A DNA stretch of 14,366 bases from Halanaerobiales bacterium (GTDB lineage: Bacteria > Bacillota > Halanaerobiia > Halanaerobiales > M55B127). Positions 6,823 through 14,366 of the stretch are shown piece by piece. The stretch covers positions 1 to 14,366 of the forward strand of contig JAIPEV010000024.1 in the NCBI GenBank assembly GCA_021736965.1, in the 5' to 3' direction. The notes beneath the pieces are model-generated. The model did no database searches and was not told the DNA's origin. It saw nothing but the letters and a program-made list of their open reading frames with translations. A program made the position numbers and the translations under genes. Position 1 is the stretch's first letter, and every line of letters starts with the position of its first letter.

Positions 6823-7553
6823 AGTAAATCATCCCCAGACATCATAGTTCTTAAATTTTTACAGAGCTTAAAAAACTCTTCTTTTTCTCTTAGTTTAAAA
6901 TCACCGAAGTAGGGATTATCTAATTGATCAATAAATGTACCTTCTTTCATTATAGCAATATTTTGTCCCAAAAAAACAGCTTCATCTATATTATGGGTTA
7001 CAATTATAAATGAGAGATTATTATCTTTATGTATATGTAAAATTAAATTTTGCATCTCTTCTCTTGTTATTGCATCTAAGGCTGAAAATGGTTCATCCAT
7101 TAATAATAAATCAGGTTTAAGTATTAAAGATCTTGCTACTGCAACTCTTTGCCTTTGTCCTCCACTTAGTTCGGCTGGGTAGTTATCCTTATATTCTTCA
7201 ATATTTAACCTATTTAATACTTCTAAAACTTTTTCTTTTATCTTTTTTTTATTAAAATGTCTTACTTCAAGACCAAGAGAAACATTATCATAAACTGTTT
7301 TCCAAGGGAAAAGACCATAGTTTTGTAAAATCACACCTGTTTTTTTTCTAATATTATCTATAATACTATTATTTATTTTAATTTGGCCTTGATTTGGAGT
7401 TAAAAGATTGGCTAATAGATATACTAAGGTGGTTTTACCACAGCCGGATGGTCCAATAATAGCTAAACTTTCTCCTTCTCTTATCGTAAAATTAATATTT
7501 TTAACTACATCTTTACATTGATAGGAAAAAAATAGATTTTCAACCTTAATCAT
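6819..7553 (-). CDS. ABC importer ATPase (SsuB/TauB type)
   Basis: This is the 244-aa nucleotide-binding subunit that powers the importer. All motifs are intact: Walker A GPSGCGKTT (34-42), Q-loop Q77 in ILQNYGLFPW (75-84, characteristic of the nitrate/sulfonate/taurine subfamily), signature LSGGQRQRVAVARS (129-142), Walker B LLLMDEP (149-155) and H-loop VTHN (H187). The D-loop SALD is at 157-160. The ATG at 7553 lies inside the last codons of the binding-protein gene, an 8-base overlap. Its best ribosome site (GGAG) is about 13 bases upstream, so coupling to translation of the upstream gene is likely. The downstream end overlaps the permease start by 4 bases. Confidence 0.94.
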   Translation of the reverse strand: MIKVENLFFSYQCKDVVKNINFTIREGESLAIIGPSGCGKTTLVYLLANLLTPNQGQIKINNSIIDNIRKKTGVILQNYGLFPWKTVYDNVSLGLEVRHFNKKKIKEKVLEVLNRLNIEEYKDNYPAELSGGQRQRVAVARSLILKPDLLLMDEPFSALDAITREEMQNLILHIHKDNNLSFIIVTHNIDEAVFLGQNIAIMKEGTFIDQLDNPYFGDFKLREKEEFFKLCKNLRTMMSGDDLL

Positions 7554-8457
7554 TTTTAATAAATTTCTCCTCGACCATATTTTTATAAGATAATGTTATT
7601 TCTTCATTTTGTTTTTCTGCAACCCATGAAATAACATGATTAAGATATGACTCTGTAAAAACTCTTGCTAAATGGTAGTCAGGGAGGGTAATTAATTCTT
7701 TGATTTCAGGGTTTAACTTCAAACTATTAATTAATACATCTTTAGCTAAGTTATTGTCTTTTTGTATATCTAATACCGCTTTATTGTATGCCTGGTGAAA
7801 ACGAGTAATAGCTTCAGATTTATTTTTTATTGCAGTATCAGTAAATATCATAGCTTCAGGTGTAAAATCATATATATTTTTATATATTCTCTTCTCTAAA
7901 CCAGCTAGTTCACCCATAGAAGCAAGTGGTTCTGGAATGATTGCCATATCTAACTTGCCAGATTTAACCATCTCTAAACGAGCAGGAATTGCTGGAATAA
8001 AGATCTTGTTCATCTTGTATTGTTCTTTAAGATACTGTTCTGATAAAAAATTTGCGACACTTATTTCCATCATTCCTATATCTATTATTTCTTTTTCTTC
8101 AAAATTCTTTTTTACTAATACCGGAAAACTTCCATCAGTACTAGTGGTTATCTTAACTAAAAAGCCATTTTTAACATTATTCACAAAAGCAATTAAATCA
8201 GTCATAGCTCCATCAAGTTCACCTGTTTGTAGGGCACTTTGGCGATTGACAGCATTTGTGTAAACATCAATTTTTAGATCAAGGTTTAGTTCTTGATAAT
8301 ATCCTCTCTCTAAAGCTAATAAGATAGGAGCAGAATCAACAGCTGGCATAATTCCAATTTTAAGTGTAAAATCATCCTCTGCAAGTACATTTCCATTAGT
8401 AGATATAAAAAACATAACCATTAAGATAAATAATAATAATATTTTTGTTTTATTCAT
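7546..8457 (-). CDS. Importer substrate-binding protein (NMT1/SsuA-like), ligand unknown
   Basis: This is a secreted solute-binding protein of the NitT/TauT-type import family. The ATG at 8457 gives 303 aa beginning MNKTKILLL; it has AAAGG 9 bases upstream. A frame extension to 8550 exists, but its start would sit on the promoter's -35 box. Residues 1-26 form a signal peptide (cleavage after VLA). No lipobox Cys is present, unlike most Gram-positive binding proteins, which suggests a periplasm. The mature protein opens with LKIGIMPAVDSAPILLALERG, which matches the first strand and loop of NMT1-like proteins. Later come QTGELDGAMTDLIAF and KSGKLDMAIIPEPLASMGE, the typical hinge-lobe repeats. 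Members bind sulfonates, nitrate, pyrimidine precursors or other small ligands. No riboswitch marks the substrate here. Confidence 0.88.
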   Translation of the reverse strand: MNKTKILLLFILMVMFFISTNGNVLAEDDFTLKIGIMPAVDSAPILLALERGYYQELNLDLKIDVYTNAVNRQSALQTGELDGAMTDLIAFVNNVKNGFLVKITTSTDGSFPVLVKKNFEEKEIIDIGMMEISVANFLSEQYLKEQYKMNKIFIPAIPARLEMVKSGKLDMAIIPEPLASMGELAGLEKRIYKNIYDFTPEAMIFTDTAIKNKSEAITRFHQAYNKAVLDIQKDNNLAKDVLINSLKLNPEIKELITLPDYHLARVFTESYLNHVISWVAEKQNEEITLSYKNMVEEKFIKND

Positions 8458-8466
8458 TTTTATCAA

Positions 8467-8471
8467 CCTTT
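8467..8471 (-). promoter_or_regulatory. Ribosome binding site deciding the binding-protein start
   Basis: AAAGG on the minus strand lies 9 bases before the ATG at 8457. The protein from that ATG begins directly with a signal peptide, which supports this start over the upstream in-frame ATG at 8550. Confidence 0.7.
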
Positions 8472-8521
8472 CTAATTTATTTAGTAGATATTTAAAAAGT
8501 ATCTTTAACAGAACTATATGT

Positions 8522-8550
8522 ATTATAATAAATATTTCACTAATATACAA
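8522..8550 (-). promoter_or_regulatory. Sigma-A-type promoter of the importer operon
   Basis: On the minus strand, TTGTAT (plus 8545-8550), a 17-base spacer and a perfect TATAAT (plus 8522-8527) are followed by a start point near 8515, about 58 bases before the binding-protein ATG. It lies just after the hairpin at 8564-8593, so the importer is a separate transcription unit. Confidence 0.72.
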
Positions 8551-8563
8551 ATAATTAAATCAT

Positions 8564-8593
8564 TACAGGGTAGGACGCCTGTCCTACCCTGTA
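8564..8593 (-). terminator. Strong hairpin after gerW, likely terminator
   Basis: A perfect 13-bp inverted repeat (TACAGGGTAGGAC at 8564-8576, GTCCTACCCTGTA at 8581-8593) has a 4-base loop. It is far richer in GC than its surroundings and lies 7 bases past the gerW stop codon. The bases after it on the minus strand are AT-rich but not a clean T-tract, so termination may be incomplete or may mark an RNA 3' end. Confidence 0.75.
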
Positions 8594-8600
8594 TAATTAG

Positions 8601-8975
8601 TTATTCTTGTATATTTTCTTCTTCTTTTTCTTTTTTTTCTTTGCTTTGAAGTTTTTCTAACTTGCCTACAAGTTCTGGTACTTTTTCTATAAGTTTATCT
8701 AAGGATCCTTTTTTCTTTACTGGTATCAGTTCAACATTATTATCTTTAATAACTAAAATTGCATCTGCAGTAAGTTTACACCCAAGACCTCCACCACCAC
8801 CTGCATTTTTGTTTTCATCCTCTCCAAAACCACCGCCTAGTCCAAATGAAGCTGTGATTATTGGGATAAGTTTAACTGAGTCAATAGTGATTGGTTCTCC
8901 AACAACGGTTTCGGTTTTTAAAAAGTTATCAAGCTTTGAATACATTGATTCTAAGATGTTTTTAGGGTTTTCCAT
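8601..8975 (-). CDS. gerW: GerW/YtfJ-family sporulation protein
   Basis: This is a small soluble protein of the GerW (YtfJ) family; in Bacillus it is a spore component linked to germination. It is 124 aa from the ATG at 8975, which has AGGTGA with 8-base spacing. A GTG at 8984 that overlaps the upstream stop as GTGA would add Met-Ile-Lys and is a fair alternative. Family hallmarks, numbered from that GTG, are ETVVGEPI (25-32), IPIITASFGLGGGFG (40-54), the glycine run AGGGGGLGCKLTADAILVI (61-79) and VELIPVKKKGSLDKLIEKVPEL (84-105). The C-terminal tail is Lys/Glu-rich. The length is slightly under the usual size. Coupling to a DUF2953 gene is the usual context in spore-forming Firmicutes. Family is firm; a working sporulation programme is not shown by one gene. 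Confidence 0.93.
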   Translation of the reverse strand: MENPKNILESMYSKLDNFLKTETVVGEPITIDSVKLIPIITASFGLGGGFGEDENKNAGGGGGLGCKLTADAILVIKDNNVELIPVKKKGSLDKLIEKVPELVGKLEKLQSKEKKEKEEENIQE

Positions 8976-8980
8976 TTTAA

Positions 8981-9664
8981 TCACCTATCCTTTCTTTTTT
9001 TATATTTATAGATATTCCAACCAATTTTAATGGTTGTAGTTGAAAAAACAAAAAGTAGTATTTTAAATATTAATTCAATAGGTATAATAAATCCTTTAAT
9101 AAATCCATTTGATTTAAAAGTACGTTCCTGCCAATTTATATTTATTTTTAGGGGAATATTTGGATATATTTCTTTTAAAGCGTAATAATAAGCTAATATA
9201 AATCCATTGAGATCGGGTTGATCTGTGCCTATAGTAAAGTTAGTTTTGATTTTTTTTGGAATTAAATATTTCAATAAATTTTTTATAAATTTCATGACAT
9301 GTAAAATATTATTTTTTGTTATAATCTTTAAAGGGAACTTATTTTTTGAGGAGTTTTCTTTTGGTTTATCTTTTTTATTTTCTTTAAATTTGTTTTCAAA
9401 GTTTTTCATAGCCTTATTTTTTTTATCTTGATTAGATTTTTTTAATTCTTTTTTAAACCCGAATACCTTAATATACGAAGTCTTTTGCTTTTGTGTATTT
9501 TTAAAATTAAATTTAAAGAAAAAAGTACTTATTATGACATTATAATTAAAAAATATTGAACCTTTATATTTATAACTTATTTGATAACTAAAAGGAGTAG
9601 ATATAAGTATATCAAATAAAGTTAGTAACATTAATATTAAGTATAAGATGTAATTAATAATCAT
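8981..9664 (-). CDS. DUF2953 membrane-associated protein, gerW partner
   Basis: The biochemical function is unknown. The 227-aa protein begins with a hydrophobic segment (2-22), followed by a beta-rich stretch (27-66) and a highly charged Lys-rich linker (about 70-108). Then comes the family core, IGTDQPDLNGFILAYYYAL (145-163), equivalent to the usual IGTGDPALTG motif, then a second hydrophobic segment (about 188-208) and a basic tail (KYKKRKDR). The ATG at 9664 has an excellent AGGAGG ribosome site. Its stop codon overlaps the GTG alternative start of gerW (GTGA), so the two are co-translated. The pairing with gerW is the main evidence for a sporulation link. Identification rests on motif, topology and context. 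Confidence 0.8.
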   Translation of the reverse strand: MIINYILYLILMLLTLFDILISTPFSYQISYKYKGSIFFNYNVIISTFFFKFNFKNTQKQKTSYIKVFGFKKELKKSNQDKKNKAMKNFENKFKENKKDKPKENSSKNKFPLKIITKNNILHVMKFIKNLLKYLIPKKIKTNFTIGTDQPDLNGFILAYYYALKEIYPNIPLKININWQERTFKSNGFIKGFIIPIELIFKILLFVFSTTTIKIGWNIYKYKKRKDR

Positions 9665-9720
9665 CTATCTTCCTCCTAAAAGTACAAGCAGTTTATATAA
9701 AGGTATATTTATAATCTAAA

Positions 9721-9765
9721 AAAACTTATTTATAGTTATATCTTAGTTTAATTTTTATAAGTTTT
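9721..9765 (-). terminator. Possible terminator of the ABC-2 exporter operon
   Basis: A 9-bp inverted repeat (AAAACTTAT at 9721-9729, ATAAGTTTT at 9757-9765) has a 27-base loop. On the minus strand the second arm continues into a run of seven Ts. The AT-only stem and long loop make it a weak candidate, but it sits about 35 bases past the permease stop. Confidence 0.35.
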
Positions 9766-9800
9766 AAGAGTAAATGTGCTTTTTAACAATCTGTAACTAA

Positions 9801-11402
9801 CTATAAAGAAATTTTGCTAAATTTTTCTATATAGTAGTTATATAAAATAAAGCGTGTGACCAAATATAAAACTAAGAATATAGATCCCATAGCAATTAAT
9901 AATAAATCATAGTTATTAAACATATCAGGATAAAGTTTATAGAGACCAAAGACTATTATTCCAATAGCAAATCTAATTCCAAGTGCGAGAGTAACATTTA
10001 AGTTATTTTTTACAGCTGCAGTGGGATGAGACCAATTTAACAGTGGCCTATATATATTTATAATAAAGTCTATGGTAGTTAAAAATAAAGTAGTAGTTAC
10101 TGCAAAGTAGATTCCTATTATTATAATTTTCATACTTAATGTTAGCATGAAATATCCAACTATACCAACAATTAAACTACCTAAAAAGTTAATAATTAAA
10201 GATGTTATTATTCTATATTTAATATTCATTTTATTACTAATTGGTAAAACTTTAGTTTGCCAAAATGCCTTTCCTTCTCTTGTAATAGCTGTTGATGAGA
10301 TGTTTGAAACGATAGTAGGCATTATTATAATCCCACTATAAATTAATACCATATAAGAGTTCATTTGTTTTGAATTTAAGACTTCTAAGGATAGATCACC
10401 ACTAAATGACATTACAACATACAGTATTAAAGGAACTAACATTGTTAATAATGTATTTAGTAGAAAAGTTGGTTCTTGTACTATAATCAAAACATGTCTT
10501 TTTAGTAACTGCCATTCCTTACTATGATTTGTATAGTATATTTTTTTAGTTGAGTTAGAGGCATGACTTAATGAAAGTAAAGACTTTTTAAAGAAATACT
10601 TTGCCATCAACTGTAAAATAATAACAAATAAAATGTTGATTCCAATAAAATATATAGTATTAATAAAAGATCCTAAGATCATTTTAGTCATCCAAATACT
10701 AGGTGGGAAACTAACCCCTATAATTCCAATTAAGCTTTCATTATTTAAAAAGGCATTTTGAATAAGCTCTGGATTAGCAGCGTTTTTTGATACCATCATC
10801 TGGATAACTATTATAGCAATAATTAACATTAAGTTTCCTGTTATTGTTAATAAGTTTTTATATTTACTTTTTCTTACAATTTTATTAAAAATTAAGATTA
10901 ATAATGAAGAGATTAAAAGTGGTAGCAAAGGCGCTAAAATAAATGCTAGTAATCCCCCTATAATTATACTTAGAGTTATAGTAGTATTAATTGCATATAC
11001 AACTATACTTGGTAAGACAAAGGCAGCACTTATTGCTAATAAAAACAAGTAAATTGTACTTAACTTAGCAAAAATAATTGTTTCTTCTTTTATTGGTAGA
11101 GAAATTAAAAATCTTGTATCTTTTGAAAAAAAGAAAACTGAAACGATAATCGGTATCCCTAAAAAGAACATTAAAATAATTGAATTAACATACATAGAAG
11201 TAACTACTAATTCGGGCTGGTTTATTTGAGCAAAAGCTTCAAAAGTAACGATACTCAAGTATACTGCAGGAACAAATATTGCTCCAATTAATACCAACTG
11301 CAAAAGTGCAATAAGTTTATTGTTTTTCACATTTAAACTACTTTTAGCATTATTTATGAAGTTTTTAAGCAGTATTATTACTATTGATTTAAATTTTTTC
11401 AT
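9801..11402 (-). CDS. ABC-2-type exporter permease, 533 aa
   Basis: This multi-spanning membrane subunit is paired with the upstream ATPase. About twelve hydrophobic segments are visible (around 33-53, 73-93, 113-137, 143-171, 187-203, 245-265, 315-333, 350-366, 400-420, 425-447, 470-488, 500-520). A central hydrophilic loop (about 268-312) precedes a second half. The stretch AITREGKAFWQTKVLPIS (372-389) in a cytoplasmic loop is characteristic of a large family of uncharacterised Firmicute exporter permeases of about 540 aa (similar to Pfam ABC_tran_2). The gene starts at the ATG at 11402, 14 bases inside the ATPase gene, so the two are coupled. The cargo is unknown; drug, lipid or peptide export are all possible. 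Confidence 0.82.
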   Translation of the reverse strand: MKKFKSIVIILLKNFINNAKSSLNVKNNKLIALLQLVLIGAIFVPAVYLSIVTFEAFAQINQPELVVTSMYVNSIILMFFLGIPIIVSVFFFSKDTRFLISLPIKEETIIFAKLSTIYLFLLAISAAFVLPSIVVYAINTTITLSIIIGGLLAFILAPLLPLLISSLLILIFNKIVRKSKYKNLLTITGNLMLIIAIIVIQMMVSKNAANPELIQNAFLNNESLIGIIGVSFPPSIWMTKMILGSFINTIYFIGINILFVIILQLMAKYFFKKSLLSLSHASNSTKKIYYTNHSKEWQLLKRHVLIIVQEPTFLLNTLLTMLVPLILYVVMSFSGDLSLEVLNSKQMNSYMVLIYSGIIIMPTIVSNISSTAITREGKAFWQTKVLPISNKMNIKYRIITSLIINFLGSLIVGIVGYFMLTLSMKIIIIGIYFAVTTTLFLTTIDFIINIYRPLLNWSHPTAAVKNNLNVTLALGIRFAIGIIVFGLYKLYPDMFNNYDLLLIAMGSIFLVLYLVTRFILYNYYIEKFSKISL

Positions 11403-12114
11403 CTTCTGTCAGCTCCAAAAAGATATCTTCTAAAGTACTATCTGATTTTTTTCTTAAATTTTCCATTGTATCACAAGCTATTAACTTTCCATTATCAATT
11501 ATTCCAATTCTATCACATAAATTTTCTACTATTTCTAATATATGAGAGGAAAAAAATACAGTATTACCTTCACTACAATGTTCTTTCATAATATTTTTTA
11601 AGATACGAGAAGATCTGGGATCTAAACCACCTAGAGGTTCATCTAAAATAAGTAATTTAGGTTTTGGAAGTAAAGCTCCTGTAACTAATAACTTTTGTTT
11701 CATTCCATGTGAATATGAATTGATAGAATCAGTCAGATCTTTATATATTTCAAAGTCCTTTGTATATTTTTCTATTAATTTTTTTCTTTCATTTAAAGAG
11801 ACTTCATACATATCAGCTATAAAGTTTAGATAATCAATGCCTTTAATAGAATCAAATATTTCAGGGTGATCTGGAACAAATGTAAAACATTTTTTAGCTT
11901 CTATTGGATCTTTTTTAATATTATACTGATTAATAAAAATATCTCCCTCAGTTATATCTAAAATTCCTGTCATCATTCTAATAGTTGTTGTTTTTCCAGC
12001 TCCATTTGGACCTAAAAATCCGAATATTTCTCCATTTTCGACCTCTAAATTTAATTTATCAACTGCCTTTTTTTTATTTTCATAGATTTTAGTTACATTT
12101 TGAATTTTAAACAA
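11389..12114 (-). CDS. ABC-2 exporter ATPase (CcmA/NatA-like)
   Basis: This is the 241-aa nucleotide-binding subunit of an ABC-2 exporter. Motifs are Walker A GPNGAGKTT (35-43), signature YSHGMKQKL (134-142), Walker B LLILDEP (154-160), D-loop GGLD (162-165) and H-loop SSHILE (H191). At the Q-loop the usual Gln is replaced: the segment reads FTFVPDHPEIFD (78-89), with Asp82. I recall P-D at this place in related exporter ATPases, so it is probably a lineage trait rather than damage. The start is a TTG at 12114, with AGAGGGG 7 bases upstream. There is no receiver or DUF4162-like extension. The 3' end overlaps the permease gene by 14 bases. The cargo cannot be inferred. Confidence 0.93.
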   Translation of the reverse strand: MFKIQNVTKIYENKKKAVDKLNLEVENGEIFGFLGPNGAGKTTTIRMMTGILDITEGDIFINQYNIKKDPIEAKKCFTFVPDHPEIFDSIKGIDYLNFIADMYEVSLNERKKLIEKYTKDFEIYKDLTDSINSYSHGMKQKLLVTGALLPKPKLLILDEPLGGLDPRSSRILKNIMKEHCSEGNTVFFSSHILEIVENLCDRIGIIDNGKLIACDTMENLRKKSDSTLEDIFLELTEDEKI

Positions 12115-12369
12115 GTTTATCCCCTCTTTTATCTTTATTTATTATGTTATTTATTATATTATATCTCTGTGTTGGAAATCCTTTTATTTTAATTATTAAA
12201 ATGTCTGTTATAAATAATTAATGGCAAATTTTATATGTATAACATAAAACTATATAGCATAGATAAAAATATTGTAATTATAAAGATTTTTTGGCTCATA
12301 GATCAGATATATTAAAAATTATTAAAGATATTAAATTATAAACTGTTTAATGAGATAGAGAAAATAAAA
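12115..12369. other. AT-rich intergenic region with -10-like sequence for the exporter operon
   Basis: These 255 bases separate the membrane glycosyltransferase from the exporter. On the minus strand, two overlapping TATAAT hexamers (plus 12153-12163) lie about 45 bases before the TTG start, but no good -35 box is found 16-18 bases upstream. I see no convincing terminator for the glycosyltransferase and no open frame. Confidence 0.4.
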
Positions 12370-13890
12370 TTATAAATTATATAAATGTATTGATGCTCCT
12401 GGTCTTTGAAAACTATCTATTCTATTTCCTATTTTATCTAAGTAAATTAAAAAAATATCTTTTTCATTTTTGTGAACATGTGAAAACAAAAACCAAAATT
12501 TTCCTTGACCTTTTAATTTATCTAGCTCCTTCAAATATAAGCTAGGATTTTCTCTATGATTAGAACCACTAATATATGAAATATCTTTTTGGTAAATATA
12601 AAACTTAAAAGCTCTTTCAGCTCCATGATATACATATAGATTACCGCTATCCTGCTTATTATCAAAGTAGTAATTTATGACTGGTCTAATTTCCTCTTTG
12701 AAAATGGGATTTATTAAATTTTGTCCTCCCTTTGCTGCAGGATACAATAGAGTGATAAAAATAAGTAATAGAGCAATAGGAATTAATTTTTTATTTTGTT
12801 TTGAAAACAATACAAAAATATTATAGATACCTTCTGAGATAATCAAATAAAAAATAGGAGTTATAAATAATACTAAACGTACTCCAAAAGGATAGATACT
12901 CAACATAGATGTTGTAATCAATATAAATATAGGAAAATTAATTAAATAAAAATAAAATTTATCCTTTTTCTTCCATAAAAAATATTCCCCAATCAAAATA
13001 AAAAATATTACTATACCTAATACATGATTGAAACCTAATGGATTGATAATAAATTTTGCTGCTAGTTCAAAATACTTTTTTATTTCATTAATTGAGACAG
13101 GAGGAAATGGTAAAAAATAACCTTGCCAAAATTGATAAAAATGTTTTTCTGCAGATTTTCTAATAATTAAAAAGTAATGAAAAGAAAAGCTAACAAAGCA
13201 AACTAAATATGTAATAATTAAAAATATATACTTTCTTGTTTTTAATTTCTTTGAAAAACTATTAATATAAGATAACTTTAATAATAATGCTAATCCAACA
13301 CCTAATAACATAAATACTGATGCATGTGAAAACCAAACTGATATACTTCCTATAAATACAAATAAAAATAGATTATAGTTACTATAATTTGATTTATATA
13401 ATCTTATAGCGAAAGTTATTATTAAAAGACCAATTAGCACTTCCAAAGAGTATTGTTTAAATTCTGCTGAATAATATATATTAAAATGTGTAAAAGACAT
13501 TAAGATTAAAGCGATAGGAACTGCTTTTTTGTTTAAAACCTTTTCAGATATTTTATAAAATACATACAATGATAAAACACCTGATATTAAAGGTAATAAT
13601 CTAAGTATATATTCGCTAGTTCCAAATAAATTAGTTAAATACTTAGTAATTAATAAAAATACTGGAGGCGCTGACTGACCATAATCAAGTTTTTGCAACA
13701 ATCCAATATAATTTTTTTCTAAAATATTCAAAGCAAGTGAGGCTTCATCTATCCATAAAGATCTATTAACTAGATATTGTCTGAATCGTATAAATATTCC
13801 TAATATGATTATAAATATTGGGAATGAATTAGAAGTGTATACTTTTTTAAGTTTATTATAAATTATTTTATAAAAACTTTTAATTTTCAC
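12370..13890 (-). CDS. GT39/PMT_2-like membrane glycosyltransferase
   Basis: This 506-aa GT-C-fold membrane enzyme is predicted to move a sugar from a polyprenyl-phosphate donor onto a glycan, lipid or protein on the outer face of the membrane. The N-terminal segment (23-38) leads into the first external loop with LWIDEA (45-50), the acidic motif of the PMT_2/ArnT-like family. YSAEFKQYSL (140-149) corresponds to the conserved second-loop motif. About ten further hydrophobic segments run to residue 384. A soluble C-terminal part (about 385-506) has a mixed alpha/beta pattern. The start is a GTG at 13890 with a GGGG stretch about 10 bases upstream. A family 2 glycosyltransferase ends 258 bases upstream on the same strand, a natural source of the lipid-linked sugar. 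The acceptor is unknown. Confidence 0.85.
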   Translation of the reverse strand: MKIKSFYKIIYNKLKKVYTSNSFPIFIIILGIFIRFRQYLVNRSLWIDEASLALNILEKNYIGLLQKLDYGQSAPPVFLLITKYLTNLFGTSEYILRLLPLISGVLSLYVFYKISEKVLNKKAVPIALILMSFTHFNIYYSAEFKQYSLEVLIGLLIITFAIRLYKSNYSNYNLFLFVFIGSISVWFSHASVFMLLGVGLALLLKLSYINSFSKKLKTRKYIFLIITYLVCFVSFSFHYFLIIRKSAEKHFYQFWQGYFLPFPPVSINEIKKYFELAAKFIINPLGFNHVLGIVIFFILIGEYFLWKKKDKFYFYLINFPIFILITTSMLSIYPFGVRLVLFITPIFYLIISEGIYNIFVLFSKQNKKLIPIALLLIFITLLYPAAKGGQNLINPIFKEEIRPVINYYFDNKQDSGNLYVYHGAERAFKFYIYQKDISYISGSNHRENPSLYLKELDKLKGQGKFWFLFSHVHKNEKDIFLIYLDKIGNRIDSFQRPGASIHLYNL

Positions 13891-14148
13891 AAGTATCGCC
13901 CCAAGTAATAGTTAAAAAATAATAAAATTTTCTAAATAAATATTTTAAAAATAATAAGTTGTGATTAATTTAGCAAAATAGCAATGAAATATGAATATAA
14001 AAAAGGTATTAATATCAACTAACAAAAAATAAACTTAACGATTTATTATTTATTCCGATAATACCAACTTAAAAATAGTAAAATTAAACTTATATAATTA
14101 ATTTATTGTTTTTTTTAAGAAGTCAAAATATATGTTTTGTATATACAA
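13891..14148. other. AT-rich intergenic region between the two glycosyltransferase genes
   Basis: These 258 bases hold no gene that I can support. On the minus strand a weak promoter candidate, TTGCTA (plus 13971-13976), a 17-base spacer and TATTTT (plus 13948-13953), precedes the GT39-like gene. A 12-base palindrome TTGTATATACAA (14137-14148) directly follows the upstream stop codon. Neither is strong, and no clear terminator is present. Confidence 0.35.
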
Positions 14149-14366
14149 TTAGCTAAAAAGATTATACTTAAAAATACAATAAATAGCTCTTAATCCATCT
14201 TTCCAATTGATTTTTTTGCCTTCTTGATAAGTTCTTCCATAATAAGAAATACCAATCTCATATATCGAATAATTTTTCTTAGCAATTTTAGCAGTTATTT
14301 CAGGTTCAAAACCAAATCTATTTTCTTCAATATCTATTGAATTTAAAATATCTCTTTTAAAAGCTT
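14149..14366 (-). CDS. Family 2 glycosyltransferase (dolichyl-phosphate-sugar-synthase-like), C-terminal fragment
   Basis: The last 71 codons of a gene that begins beyond the right edge, ending with TAA at 14149-14151. The visible part reads AFKRDIL (1-7), then ENRFGFEPEITAKIAKKN (14-31), IYEIGISYYGRTYQEGKKI (34-52) and NWKDGLRAIYCIFKY (53-67). This is the typical C-terminal signature of GT2 enzymes that load a sugar from a nucleotide donor onto polyprenyl phosphate at the cytoplasmic membrane face. The catalytic DxD region lies outside the window. The following GT39-like gene probably uses such a lipid-linked sugar. No C-terminal membrane segments follow, so it is the short soluble (DPM1-like) form rather than the GtrB form with two membrane helices. 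Confidence 0.85.
   Translation of the reverse strand, partial: AFKRDILNSIDIEENRFGFEPEITAKIAKKNYSIYEIGISYYGRTYQEGKKINWKDGLRAIYCIFKYNLFS

Noticed and set aside
8458..8521. Riboswitch (for example TPP) upstream of the importer
   Set aside because: The leader is only about 58 nt, very AT-rich, and shows none of the conserved TPP or other riboswitch core sequences.
8458..8550. N-terminal extension of the binding protein to an ATG at 8550
   Set aside because: It would put a second hydrophobic stretch before a complete signal peptide, has no good ribosome site, and its start codon overlaps the -35 box of the predicted promoter.
14005..14065. Inverted GGTATTA/TAATACC repeat between the glycosyltransferase genes
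   Set aside because: The arms are 7 bp with a 47-base loop in AT-rich DNA, which is easily a chance match.

Overview
The window comes from a strongly AT-rich bacterium, and every recognisable gene lies on the minus strand. A GerW/YtfJ-type sporulation gene behind its usual DUF2953 partner, AGG-rich ribosome binding sites, frequent TTG/GTG starts and sigma-A-like promoters with 17-base spacers all point to a low-G+C Firmicute. The secreted proteins (two nucleotidases and an ABC binding protein) have ordinary type I signal peptides. None has a lipobox cysteine or a cell-wall anchor. A periplasm, as in the diderm Halanaerobiales-type lineages, would fit this, but that is inference.

Layout in the direction of transcription (right to left). 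At the right edge is the C-terminus of a family 2 glycosyltransferase (dolichyl-phosphate-sugar-synthase type), followed by a GT39/PMT_2-like multi-membrane glycosyltransferase. The two are probably a lipid-linked sugar donor enzyme and its user. Next is an ABC-2 exporter (ATPase, then a 533-aa permease, overlapping by 14 bases), then a DUF2953 membrane protein coupled to GerW, closed by a 13-bp GC-rich hairpin. A new promoter starts a nitrate/sulfonate/pyrimidine-type importer: binding protein, ATPase and permease with overlapping ends. After it, a perfect-consensus promoter (TTGACA-N17-TATAAT) with a leader of about 195 nt drives a CpdB-like periplasmic nucleotidase/cyclic phosphodiesterase. 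A hairpin follows. Then come a 65-aa protein with a probable beta-grasp fold and a second, larger 5'-nucleotidase carrying an extra, degenerate copy of its substrate-binding domain, ended by a clear terminator. The left edge holds most of a TypA/BipA-family translational GTPase with its own promoter and an unusual P-loop.

The central theme is extracytoplasmic nucleotide and phosphate scavenging: two secreted metallophosphatases of different subfamilies, a small associated protein, and an importer of unknown substrate next door. No mobile element, CRISPR array, tRNA or rRNA was recognised. The items most worth a second look are the nucleotidase-linked small protein, the duplicated and degenerate nucleotidase domain, the structured leader of the CpdB-like gene and the atypical P-loop of the TypA homologue.
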